Shown here piece by piece: positions 1-7,652 of a stretch of DNA of 63,735 nt. The stretch spans positions 1 through 63,735 of the forward strand of contig CAMVPC010000020.1 of assembly GCA_947169265.1 (NCBI GenBank), written 5' to 3'. Both the position numbers and the translations under genes were made by a program. The notes under the pieces were generated by a model. That model made no database searches and was not told the origin of the DNA. It was given only the letters and a program-made list of their open reading frames with translations. Source of the stretch: an uncultured Prevotellaceae bacterium. Lineage in GTDB: Bacteria; Bacteroidota; Bacteroidia; Bacteroidales; Muribaculaceae. How positions within the stretch are numbered: position 1 is the stretch's first letter; each line of letters opens with the position of its first letter.

Positions 1-8
1 TACTTTCT

Positions 9-86
9 TGGTCGGGGTACTGTGATTCGAACACAGGACCTCCTGCTCCCAAAGCAGGCGCGCTAACCGGACTGCGCTACACCCCG
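9..86 (-). tRNA. tRNA-Pro (anticodon TGG) with encoded CCA
   Basis: The reverse strand folds as a complete tRNA. The acceptor stem CGGGGTG pairs with TACCCCG, the anticodon arm CTGCT-TTGGGAG-AGCAG places TGG in the anticodon, and the T arm carries GTTCGAATC. The 3' end reads discriminator A followed by a genomically encoded CCA (9-11). It decodes CCN proline codons. A full-consensus promoter lies 16 nt upstream. Confidence 0.97.
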
Positions 87-102
87 TTGGATTTTTGCGG
101 TG

Positions 103-133
103 CAAAGGTAGTGGTTTTTTGGTAAATGGCAAA
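103..133 (-). promoter_or_regulatory. Promoter of tRNA-Pro
   Basis: On the minus strand there is TTTG (130-133), a 19-nt spacer and TACCTTTG (103-110). This matches the Bacteroidota sigma-70-type consensus TTTG / TAnnTTTG. It sits 16 nt from the mature tRNA 5' end. Confidence 0.8.
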
Positions 134-206
134 GTGTAAAGCGTTTTTTTCGCGATGTTACGGGTTAAGATGTAGTTGGCGTGGTGGCTATTTGAGAAAA
201 AATCAT

Positions 207-214
207 TATCTTTG
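207..214 (+). promoter_or_regulatory. -7 element upstream of the topoisomerase gene
   Basis: TATCTTTG fits TAnnTTTG and ends 27 nt before the ATG at 242. No good -33 TTTG is found at 19-20 nt; the nearest (191-194) is only 12 nt away. The -33 part is therefore weak or absent. Confidence 0.5.
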
Positions 215-241
215 CAGTTCGGTTAAAGAGCAGAAAGATAT

Positions 242-2224
242 ATGGCACAAGAACAGGGACTGACCAACGAGATATTGACGCAAGATGTTGACGAGACAAC
301 GTCGCAACAAGGAACCGACTTTGGCGGGTATGACAAGCTCACGACGCTCACTCCGCGGGAGCACATCCGTTTGCGCCCGGGCATGTACATCGGCAAGTTG
401 GGCGACGGCAGCCAGAGCGATGATGGCATCTATGTGCTTGTCAAGGAGGTGATTGACAACTCTATTGACGAGTTCAACACTGGTTTTGCCAAGCCTCGCG
501 TCGACATTGACATCGAGGAGGGCACGGTGAGTGTGCGCGACTATGGTCGCGGCATTCCGCTTGACCAGGTGAGGGACGCGTCGAGCAAGATGAACACTGG
601 CGGCAAGTACGACACGAAAAACTACAAGCGTAGCGTCGGCCTCAACGGTGTGGGTATCAAGGCGGTGAACGCGTTGTCGACCGAATTCTACATCCGTTCG
701 GTGCGCGATGGCCAATGCTCGTGGGTTCGCTATCGCGAAGGCCTGGTGGAGCAGGAGAGCGGTATCATCGCTGCCGACGAGGGTGAGGAGAACGGTACGC
801 TGGTGCGTTTCACGCCCGATGCCACTATTTTCAAGGACTACGCATATCGCATGGAGGTAGTCGAGACCATGGTCAAGAACTATTCGTTCCTCAACACAGG
901 TCTGTCGCTGTGGCTTAACGGCAAGCGTTTCCACAGTCGCAACGGACTTAGCGACCTGGTGAACGAGAACATGACCAACGAGCCGCTCTATCCGCTCATG
1001 CACTTCGTTTCGCCTGACATCGAGGTTGTCATCACGCACGCCGCGCAGATGGGCGAAGAGTTCTATTCGTTTGCCAACGGACAACACACCACACAGGGCG
1101 GTACCCACCAGAGTGCCTTCCGCGAGGCGCTGTCGCGCACGATCAAGGAGTTTTACGGCAAGAATTTCGAGTATAGCGACATTCGCAACGGCATTGTGGC
1201 CGCCATCAGCATCAAGGTGGAGGAGCCGGTGTTTGAGTCGCAAACGAAGATTAAGTTGGGCAGCACCACGATGTGGAAAGACGGCCCCACGATTTATAAG
1301 TTTATCAACGACTACATCAAGAAGGAGCTCGACGACTATCTGCACAAAACGCCCGAAACGGCCGATGTCCTGCTCAAGAAAATACAAGAGAACGAGAAGG
1401 AGCGCAAGGCCATCGCGGGCGTGACCAAGGTGACGCGCGAGCGCATGAAGAAGGCCGCGCTGCACAACAGCAAGCTGCGTGACTGCCGTGTGCACCTCAA
1501 CGACGCGCGCGGTCAGCGTCGCGACGAGTCGTCGATTTTCATCACCGAGGGTTTGAGCGCCAGCGGTTCCATCACCAAGATTCGCGACGTGGAGGTGCAG
1601 GCTGTGTTCTCGCTGCGCGGTAAGCCGCTCAACACGTTTGGCCAACCGCCTGCCACCGTCTATAAGAACGAGGAGTTCGGGTTGCTGCAAGCCGCGCTCA
1701 ACATCAGTGACGGCATCGACGGCCTGCGTTACAACAAGGTCATCATCGCCACCGATGCCGATGTCGACGGCATGCACATCAGGCTGCTGTTGCTCACTTA
1801 CTTCCTGCAGTTCTGTCCCGAGCTCATCAAGACCGGTCACCTCTACATATTGCAGACGCCGCTGTTCCGCGTGCTCAACCGCAAAGAGGCCAAGCGCAAG
1901 AGTCGCGCGCAGGGCCGCGAGGCCAAGAAGCAGAAGGTTGAAACCTACTATTGCTACAGCGACGAGGAACGCATTGCGGCCATCAACAAACTTGGCGAGA
2001 ATGCCGAAATCACGCGATTCAAGGGCCTCGGCGAGATTTCGCCCGAGGAGTTCACCGATTTCATCGGCCCCGATATGCGCCTCGACCGTGTGACGCTACG
2101 TCGTGAGGACAACGTCAAGCAGATGCTCACCTTCTTCATGGGCAAGAACACGATGGAACGCCAGCAGTTCATCATCGACAACCTCGTTATCGAGGACGAC
2201 GAGGATATCACCGGCAACACTTAA
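242..2224 (+). CDS. parE: DNA topoisomerase IV subunit B / GyrB-type ATPase subunit
   Basis: A 660-residue ATPase subunit of a type IIA topoisomerase, which captures DNA duplexes through ATP-driven dimerisation. The GHKL ATPase motifs are EVIDNSIDE (69-77), GRGIPLD (102-108) and [13 protein letters not shown] (133-145). The Toprim part shows [11 protein letters not shown] near 430 and DADVDGMHI near 504, and the [13 protein letters not shown] block follows near the C terminus. The length is in the ParE range (about 620-660) rather than the longer GyrB range, and Bacteroidales commonly have parE directly before coaD, as here. GyrB is the alternative. The gene starts at the ATG after the -7 element at 207. 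Confidence 0.9.
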   Translation: MAQEQGLTNEILTQDVDETTSQQGTDFGGYDKLTTLTPREHIRLRPGMYIGKLGDGSQSDDGIYVLVKEVIDNSIDEFNTGFAKPRVDIDIEEGTVSVRDYGRGIPLDQVRDASSKMNTGGKYDTKNYKRSVGLNGVGIKAVNALSTEFYIRSVRDGQCSWVRYREGLVEQESGIIAADEGEENGTLVRFTPDATIFKDYAYRMEVVETMVKNYSFLNTGLSLWLNGKRFHSRNGLSDLVNENMTNEPLYPLMHFVSPDIEVVITHAAQMGEEFYSFANGQHTTQGGTHQSAFREALSRTIKEFYGKNFEYSDIRNGIVAAISIKVEEPVFESQTKIKLGSTTMWKDGPTIYKFINDYIKKELDDYLHKTPETADVLLKKIQENEKERKAIAGVTKVTRERMKKAALHNSKLRDCRVHLNDARGQRRDESSIFITEGLSASGSITKIRDVEVQAVFSLRGKPLNTFGQPPATVYKNEEFGLLQAALNISDGIDGLRYNKVIIATDADVDGMHIRLLLLTYFLQFCPELIKTGHLYILQTPLFRVLNRKEAKRKSRAQGREAKKQKVETYYCYSDEERIAAINKLGENAEITRFKGLGEISPEEFTDFIGPDMRLDRVTLRREDNVKQMLTFFMGKNTMERQQFIIDNLVIEDDEDITGNT

Positions 2225-2238
2225 CATCACACTCAACA

Positions 2239-2715
2239 ATGGCTACCGCACTTTTTCAAGGCTCCTTCGACCCGTTCACCACGGGGCATGCCGACATCGT
2301 GGACCGCGCACTGACGTTCTTTGACCGCATCGTGGTCGCCGTTATGTTCAATGTGAGCAAACAAGGACTTCTCACGCCCGAAGAGCGCAAAGAACTCATC
2401 GAGCGTGTTTACCGCGACGAGCCTCGGGTAAGCGTCGTGGTAAGCGACAAGCTCACCATCGAGCTCGCCAGTCAACTGAATGTCGATTGCCTACTGCGCA
2501 GTGTACGCAATGTGCAGGACTACGAGTACGAGCAAGTGATGGCCGCCGCCAACCGCGAGCTGGGTGGCCCCGACACTCTGCTACTGTTCTCACGGCCCGA
2601 ACTGGCCCACGTGAGCTCGTCGCTCGTGCGCGAGTTGCACCACTTCGGGCGTGACGTGACGCCTTACCTCCCGGCCGGCATCACGCTGCCCGCCCGCCTA
2701 TTGCCCACACCTTAG
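2239..2715 (+). CDS. coaD: Phosphopantetheine adenylyltransferase
   Basis: Transfers AMP from ATP to 4'-phosphopantetheine to give dephospho-CoA, the penultimate step of CoA synthesis in the cytosol. The nucleotidyltransferase signature GSFDPFTTGH lies at 8-17 and the second motif SSSLVRE at 126-132. The length of 158 residues is typical. It begins 14 nt after the topoisomerase stop and is probably co-transcribed with it. No clear Shine-Dalgarno is present, which is normal for this phylum. Confidence 0.96.
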   Translation: MATALFQGSFDPFTTGHADIVDRALTFFDRIVVAVMFNVSKQGLLTPEERKELIERVYRDEPRVSVVVSDKLTIELASQLNVDCLLRSVRNVQDYEYEQVMAAANRELGGPDTLLLFSRPELAHVSSSLVRELHHFGRDVTPYLPAGITLPARLLPTP

Positions 2716-2865
2716 CTCGCGTGGCGAAAGCGGTTGTGTTTGGGGTATCGCGAGTGGACAAGTGAACACGAAAAGAGGCGAGCACTTTTAATTGGTGTTC
2801 ACCTCCTACTCGGTTGACAGAATGTGAATGGCGTTATTTCACAGCTTGTCTCACTTGATGGCGGA
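2716..2865. other. Convergent intergenic spacer with inverted repeats
   Basis: The spacer separates coaD from the minus-strand reductase cluster. GTGAACAC at 2762-2769 and GTGTTCAC at 2795-2802 form an 8-bp inverted repeat with a 25-nt loop. A smaller TGTGAA/TTCACA pair lies at 2823-2843. Neither has a clear T-tract, so a terminator role is only possible. No ORF of note is seen. Confidence 0.35.
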
Positions 2866-3234
2866 CTAATACATTGAGGCTTTACTGCCTGTGAATATCC
2901 AGCGACCTTGCCGGCGGGAGAGGCCGAAAGAGAGCTCCAACCGCCAGGCGCGCAAACCACCCCCGAAAACGGCCGCGCTTACCAGGCTACGACCTCTCAT
3001 AGTGGCATTGTCACCGTTGACCATCACGTCGCAATGGCCGTGTTTAGCGTCGTAATAGTTAAGCGTACCATCGGCGATGGCTTGGATAAAGGCCTGTTTT
3101 GATTGTCTCATTCCTGTCATGTGAGTGAGTACAAACTCATCGGCTAGTAGCCAGTCGAGCGCGGTCTTATCTTTGTCGATCATGGCCCGGTATAGTTTCC
3201 GATAGGACATTACGATTTGTTGCTGTTCGTTCAT
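2866..3234 (-). CDS. NTF2-like / SnoaL-like small protein
   Basis: A 122-residue protein beginning MNEQQQIVMSYRKLYRAM, with the pattern of NTF2-fold (SnoaL/DUF4440-like) proteins: an N-terminal helix, then DWLLADEFVLTHMTG and a strand-rich second half. The reading frame stays open 17 codons further upstream to 3285, but the family start and the proximity of the preceding gene favour 3234. It is the last gene of the reductase cluster, 51 nt after the aldo/keto reductase. NTF2 folds may be enzymes or ligand binders; no catalytic residue can be assigned here. Confidence 0.75.
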   Translation of the reverse strand: MNEQQQIVMSYRKLYRAMIDKDKTALDWLLADEFVLTHMTGMRQSKQAFIQAIADGTLNYYDAKHGHCDVMVNGDNATMRGRSLVSAAVFGGGLRAWRLELSFGLSRRQGRWIFTGSKASMY

Positions 3235-3285
3235 GAAGCACGATTTTGCATGGTGAGACAAGTTGTGAGCGGTCGATATCGTCAA

Positions 3286-4137
3286 TCAGCCGTATGTTTC
3301 GATGAGATACTTGACGAATTGCGGGTCGCTAAAGTTGACGGTGCCGGTGTCGTGCTCGTTCATTGTGGCGATGCGCTCCATCTCTTGGGGTGTGAGCGTG
3401 AAGTCGAAGATGTCGAGGTTCGCCGCCATGCGCTCTTTGTGCGTCGACTTGGGGATGGCCACGATGCCGCGTTGCGTGAGCCAGCGCAATGCCACCTGCG
3501 CGGCGCTTTTGCCGTGCATTTGCCCTATTTGGGCGAGCAAGGGGCTTTTCACGATGCCGTCCACGCCTTGTCCGCCCAGCGGTCCCCATGCCATCATCCT
3601 CGTGCAGGTTTCGGCCAGTAGCGGTTCGATGGCGGTTTGTTGAATCAAGGCGTTGCACTGGAGCTGGTTCACCATGGGTTTCACGTCGACATAGTGGGCG
3701 AAGTCGAAGAACCGTGCGGCCTGAAAATTCGACACGCCTATGGCGCGCACTTTTCCGTCCCGGTAAGCTTTCTCCATTGCCCTCCATGAGCCGAACACGT
3801 CGCCGTAGGCCTGGTGGATGAGCAGCAGGTCGATGTAGTCAGTGCGCAGCTTTTTAAGGCTCTCGTCGATGCTTTTGGCGGCGTTCGTCTCGCCGGCATT
3901 GGCAATCCACACCTTGGTGGTGATGAAGATTTCGTCCCGTTTGAGTCCGCTATTAAAGATGGCGTTGCCCACGCCCTCTTCGTTGTAGTAGGCCTGTGCG
4001 GTATCAATAAGTCGGTATCCCACTTCGAGCGCGTCGGTGACGCATCGCTCGGCCTCTTGCGGTGGCACGAGGAACACGCCGTAGCCCAGCAAGGGCATTT
4101 CGACGCCGTTAACTAATTTGATGGTTTCCATTGTCAA
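3286..4137 (-). CDS. Aldo/keto reductase (DkgA-like)
   Basis: A 283-residue NAD(P)H-dependent TIM-barrel reductase of aldehydes and ketones. The catalytic tetrad is visible: D45 and Y50 in DTAQAYYNE, K75 in TTKVW and H108 in LLLIHQ; the cofactor-binding IPKS motif lies near 230. It most resembles the 2,5-diketo-gluconate/methylglyoxal reductase group by motif and length. A second in-frame ATG at 4131 is an equally good start. It follows the YqhD-like dehydrogenase by 11 nt and is probably translated from the same message. The physiological substrate cannot be read from sequence. Confidence 0.92.
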   Translation of the reverse strand: MTMETIKLVNGVEMPLLGYGVFLVPPQEAERCVTDALEVGYRLIDTAQAYYNEEGVGNAIFNSGLKRDEIFITTKVWIANAGETNAAKSIDESLKKLRTDYIDLLLIHQAYGDVFGSWRAMEKAYRDGKVRAIGVSNFQAARFFDFAHYVDVKPMVNQLQCNALIQQTAIEPLLAETCTRMMAWGPLGGQGVDGIVKSPLLAQIGQMHGKSAAQVALRWLTQRGIVAIPKSTHKERMAANLDIFDFTLTPQEMERIATMNEHDTGTVNFSDPQFVKYLIETYG

Positions 4138-4148
4138 GGCTTTTTGTG

Positions 4149-5312
4149 TTACAAGCTATCGACAAGAATTTGCTTGATATCCTGCTCGGTGAGCGGAGCG
4201 TAGGCGTTCTCCAACCCCTCGTTGACGGCGATGTGGTGTGCCATCTCGTCGAGTCGGCTCTCGTCGATGCCCACCTCGCGCAGGTGCATGGGGATGTTGA
4301 TGCTCTCAAAGAACTTGTGGGTGGCGTCAATGGCCTTCAAGGCGATTTCCCGCTTGGGCAGTGAGCTGTCGATGCCGAACACGTTGATGCCGTATTTGAC
4401 GAAACGGTCGATGGTCTTTTCGTTGAGGATGTGGCGCATCCAGCGCGGTGTGATGATGGCCAGTCCTTCGCCGTGGGTGATGTCGTAGTAAGCGCTCAAG
4501 GCATGCTCAATGCCGTGGCAGGGCCATCCGCTGGGGCTGTTTCCCAGCGACAGGATTCCGTTGCAGCCGTAGGTGCAGCAAAGCATCATCTCGGCGCGTG
4601 AGGTATAGTCTTCGGGATTGTCGAGACACTTGCGGGCGTTCACCATGAGGCTCTTGAGCATCGATTCGCAAAATCCGTCGTTGAGCAGTGTGGTGTCGGC
4701 GGCGAAATATTGCTCGATGGTGTGGTTCATAGCGTCGGCGCAACCGGCCGCGGTTTGTTTCTTCGACACTGAGAACGTGTACACGGGGTCGAGAATCGAG
4801 CATACGGGGAAGAGCAGCGGGTCAAGGTAACCAATCTTGTCATTGGTCTCGGTGCGGGAAATGACGCCGCCGCAGTCATATTCGGAGCCGGTGGCGGCCA
4901 GGGTGATGATGTCGACGATGGGCAGGGCTGCTTTCGCCTTTACCTTATAGGAGATTAAATCCCAAGGGTCACCGTCGTACTTTGCTCCGGCGGCGATGGC
5001 CTTCGAGCAGTCGAGCACCGAGCCGCCGCCCACGGCGAGGATGACATCGACTTGCTGTTCCTTACAGATGCGCACGCCGTCGAGCACACTCGGGTCGTAT
5101 TTGGGGTTGGGTTGGATGCCGGGCAGCTCGAAAATCTCGAAGTCTTTCAGCAGTTCTTTTACTCGGTTGTAAAGGCCTATTTTCTTGATGCTACCGCCGC
5201 CGTAGGTGAGCAGCACGCGCTTGCCGAGAGGTTGCATCACTTCGGGTAATTTCACAATCGACTCGCGGCCAAAGATGAGCCGCGTCGGGGTCATGTAATC
5301 AAAATTTTGCAT
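4149..5312 (-). CDS. Iron-containing alcohol dehydrogenase, YqhD-like
   Basis: A 387-residue group III metal-dependent alcohol dehydrogenase, probably an NADPH-dependent aldehyde reductase. The N-terminal dinucleotide-binding half has TYGGGSIKK (36-44) and GGGSVLD (95-101). The metal ligands expected for the family are present: D193 and H197 in ADAMNHTIEQ, H270 in GIEHAL and H280 in DITHGEG. The pattern NF-x-TPTR-x-(I/L)FG at the N terminus and DPVYT near 175 match E. coli YqhD and BdhA. The neighbouring aldo/keto reductase and AraC regulator repeat the yqhC-yqhD-dkgA neighbourhood. Confidence 0.92.
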   Translation of the reverse strand: MQNFDYMTPTRLIFGRESIVKLPEVMQPLGKRVLLTYGGGSIKKIGLYNRVKELLKDFEIFELPGIQPNPKYDPSVLDGVRICKEQQVDVILAVGGGSVLDCSKAIAAGAKYDGDPWDLISYKVKAKAALPIVDIITLAATGSEYDCGGVISRTETNDKIGYLDPLLFPVCSILDPVYTFSVSKKQTAAGCADAMNHTIEQYFAADTTLLNDGFCESMLKSLMVNARKCLDNPEDYTSRAEMMLCCTYGCNGILSLGNSPSGWPCHGIEHALSAYYDITHGEGLAIITPRWMRHILNEKTIDRFVKYGINVFGIDSSLPKREIALKAIDATHKFFESINIPMHLREVGIDESRLDEMAHHIAVNEGLENAYAPLTEQDIKQILVDSL

Positions 5313-5369
5313 AGTTCTAAGTTTTTATATTAAGTGGTTATTATTATTGTTGGCTGGAAAGAGCCCCCG

Positions 5370-6201
5370 TTAATGCGTGACTTTGAGGTATTGCAGGTCG
5401 CCATACCAGTAAGAGGCGGTGCATCCGCCGTCGATAAGCAGGTCGGCGCCACTGATGAAGCGTCCGCGGCTCGACATGAGGAACTCGGCCAGGTCGCCCA
5501 CTTCGTCGGGAGTTCCGGCGCGTCGTGCCGGCATGGCCTCAATCATACGCAGGTATCCGTCTTTTCGCGGGCCGTGCAGCTCGTCGTTGGCCAACGGGGT
5601 GATGATGATGCCGGGCGAAATGCTGTTGATGGTGGCCTCGCGGTGTCCCCAACGCGTGGCCTCAAACATGACGCGCAACGCATTGCACCGTTTTGAGTAT
5701 TGGTAGGCCTTGAGCGTGTCGGTGATTTCTTTGAGAAACGGCAGCCGCAACAGCTGGTGGGGTGGTGGCCAGCGCCTCGTTTTGCTCCTGAGGCAGGGCA
5801 GGCAGGCGGTGCCCGCTTTGAGATGAAATGATGACGCCCGAGCCACCGGGTGCAATAACCTTGCCAAACTCCTCGAGTAACACGCTGGTGCCGTAGAGGT
5901 CCACTTGCAGGATGCGTTCCACAGTGGCTTGCGACGGCGACACGCCGGCGGCGTTGACCAGTTTGGTCACCGGGCCTTTGCCGGTAGCCAGTTCCACGAG
6001 CTGGAGAATGTCGTCGTGGTTGCCGAGGTCGCACTCAACTGTAGAGCATTCAAAGCCGGCGTCTTGAAGGATACCTGCGGCCCGCTGCGCGTTTTCGAGC
6101 GAATAGTCGGCCAGCACGATGTGCTTGTCGGCAGCCACGCGGCGAATAATCGCCATGCCGATGCTACCGGTTCCCACTAAAACAGCTACTTCTCTTTTCA
6201 T
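5370..6201 (-). pseudogene. Short-chain dehydrogenase/reductase, split by a frameshift
   Basis: Two overlapping minus-strand frames together make one SDR of about 276 residues. The first (start 6201) has the Rossmann glycine motif VGTGSIG, the NAAGVSPSQ block and VIISSQSGH. The second (to 5370) carries the catalytic YQYSK, INSISPGII, the GTPDEVGDLAEFL helix and the C-terminal LLIDGG. The frame changes by one base near 5756-5765, where a G4 run (5759-5762, C4 on the coding strand) is the obvious slippage point. Removing one base restores the frame through ALATT...QLLRLPFL. Neither half alone has both cofactor and catalytic sites. A sequencing or assembly error cannot be excluded. Its ATG overlaps the flavodoxin stop by 4 nt. 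Confidence 0.8.
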
Positions 6202-6719
6202 TGTTTCGCCAGGTTAGCGATTCGTTGCGCTTCGCGGTCGGCATTTTGCGCCTCGGCTCCGTGGATGGGTGTGCCGTCGAGCACGGTGGCGCCTGGGCAC
6301 AGCTTTTTGATGAACCGCACCGAGGAACCCATGCCGCTGCCTTCGTTGGTGCAGAACGGAATGATGGTCTTTCCCGTGAAGTCAAAAGCCTCGAGAAACG
6401 TGTAACACACCATGGGCATTGTTCCCCACCAGTTGGGGTAGCCCAAGATGACGGTGTCGTAGCTGTCGATGTTCTCGGGCCGGTTTTTCAGCTCGGGCCG
6501 GGCCTGCTCGCGCAGTTCTTGCTTAGCCTCCTCGATGCAAGTCATGTAAGACTTTGAGTACTCATGTGTGGTGTCGATTTGGAACACGTCGGCCTCGGGC
6601 AGCAACGCTTTGATTTTAGCGGCCACCACCTCGGTGTTACCCAGTTTCAAGTCTTGAATACTGCCGTTGACATAGTTTTCGCCACGGCGAGAGTAGAAAG
6701 CAATTAATGTTTTTCCCAT
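6198..6719 (-). CDS. Flavodoxin family protein
   Basis: A 173-residue flavodoxin-fold FMN protein starting MGKTLIAFYSRRGENYVNG, with the phosphate-binding loop at 7-13, GYPNWWGTMPM in the second FMN loop and CTNEGSGMG in the third. It resembles the long NAD(P)H-quinone-oxidoreductase-like flavodoxins of stress clusters. The frame extends to an ATG at 6752, but that codon overlaps the -7 promoter element at 6750-6757, so 6719 is the start. Its last 4 nt overlap the SDR start, indicating co-translation. Confidence 0.88.
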   Translation of the reverse strand: MGKTLIAFYSRRGENYVNGSIQDLKLGNTEVVAAKIKALLPEADVFQIDTTHEYSKSYMTCIEEAKQELREQARPELKNRPENIDSYDTVILGYPNWWGTMPMVCYTFLEAFDFTGKTIIPFCTNEGSGMGSSVRFIKKLCPGATVLDGTPIHGAEAQNADREAQRIANLAKQ

Positions 6720-6749
6720 TTGTTTCTTGGCTTTAAAAGTTTCACGATG

Positions 6750-6757
6750 CAAAGTTA
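6750..6757 (-). promoter_or_regulatory. -7 element for the flavodoxin/reductase operon
   Basis: On the minus strand TAACTTTG lies about 30 nt before the flavodoxin ATG at 6719. No -33 TTTG is found at 19-20 nt, which would suit a promoter that needs an activator such as the adjacent AraC protein. Confidence 0.5.
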
Positions 6758-6826
6758 CGGCAAAGTGGCCGAAACGTTTTTACACATTTTTCGGGCGAAT
6801 TTACCAAAAAACGCTTTTTGGGCTGT

Positions 6827-7636
6827 TTACTGCCTCAAGTCGCTGGGCTTCGCTCCCAAGTTGTTTTGCACGAACCGGGTGAAGTGGGCTTGAGAGGAGA
6901 AGTCAAACAAGTCGCTGATATCGGCGAGCGACAAAGAGCGGTCGCGCAGCTGGCGGCTGATGTCGAGGGCCGTGAAGCGCGTTATCCAGTAGTTGGCGGG
7001 AAGCCCGCTCACCTTTTTCGATACCTCGCTGAGGTACTTTGAGGTGACGCAAAGCTTGTCGGCATAGTATTGAATCGTGCGGTTTTTGCGGTAGTCGCCG
7101 CGCTCGAGCAGCTCGAGGAACTGTTGCATGAGCTGGTGGTATTGCGTCGTTATCTTGTCGAAACCGTAGAGCGTGGCGTGGAAGTCAAAGAAGTCGAGAA
7201 TCATCGTTTGGATAGCGTTGCGCATCATCTCGTCGAAGAAGTGGTGCTGCGGTTGCGCGAGCCGTCGCGCGATGACCTCAAAATTCTCCTTGCAGCGGCT
7301 TTGCATTTCGGGTGTGAGCCGCATGATGGGGTTGTGGAAGAGCGACAGGTGTCCGCGCATGCCGTAGTTGCTTTGCGGTGTGGCTTGCTCGATAAACTCC
7401 TGTGACACATAGATGACGGCCACCCTGAAGTCGTGGCTCGCCTGCAGGTGCTCTACCAGGTCGCCGCGTCGCGGAATAATCAAGCAGTCGCCGGCCTGGA
7501 AAGTGAACTGCTTGCCGTTGCGCTCAAACGTGCAGTATCCCTCGTGGCAATAAGCGTGGCAAAGGTATCCCACAAACTGCTTGTCGGCAACTCTTGCCAT
7601 TGTGTTGTCGATGATGATATGTTGCATCGTGTCCAT
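6827..7636 (-). CDS. AraC family transcriptional regulator
   Basis: A 269-residue regulator. The N-terminal cupin-like sensing half includes CHEGYCTFERNGKQFTFQAG and DCLIIPRRGD. The C-terminal double helix-turn-helix starts near 190 with TIQYYADKLCVTSKYLS and ends with LSLADISDLFDFSSQAHFTR and a terminal PSDLRQ. This is the standard AraC/XylS layout. It lies just upstream of the flavodoxin-SDR-ADH-AKR genes on the same strand and is the likely regulator of their promoter at 6750. It starts 16 nt after the ATPase gene, so part of its transcription may be read-through. Confidence 0.92.
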   Translation of the reverse strand: MDTMQHIIIDNTMARVADKQFVGYLCHAYCHEGYCTFERNGKQFTFQAGDCLIIPRRGDLVEHLQASHDFRVAVIYVSQEFIEQATPQSNYGMRGHLSLFHNPIMRLTPEMQSRCKENFEVIARRLAQPQHHFFDEMMRNAIQTMILDFFDFHATLYGFDKITTQYHQLMQQFLELLERGDYRKNRTIQYYADKLCVTSKYLSEVSKKVSGLPANYWITRFTALDISRQLRDRSLSLADISDLFDFSSQAHFTRFVQNNLGAKPSDLRQ

Positions 7637-7652
7637 GAGTGCGGTGGCGGTT

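Noticed and set aside
206-1840. 544-codon minus-strand frame opposite the topoisomerase gene
   Set aside because: Antisense shadow of a well-conserved gene in GC-rich DNA; no start context, promoter or recognisable motif.
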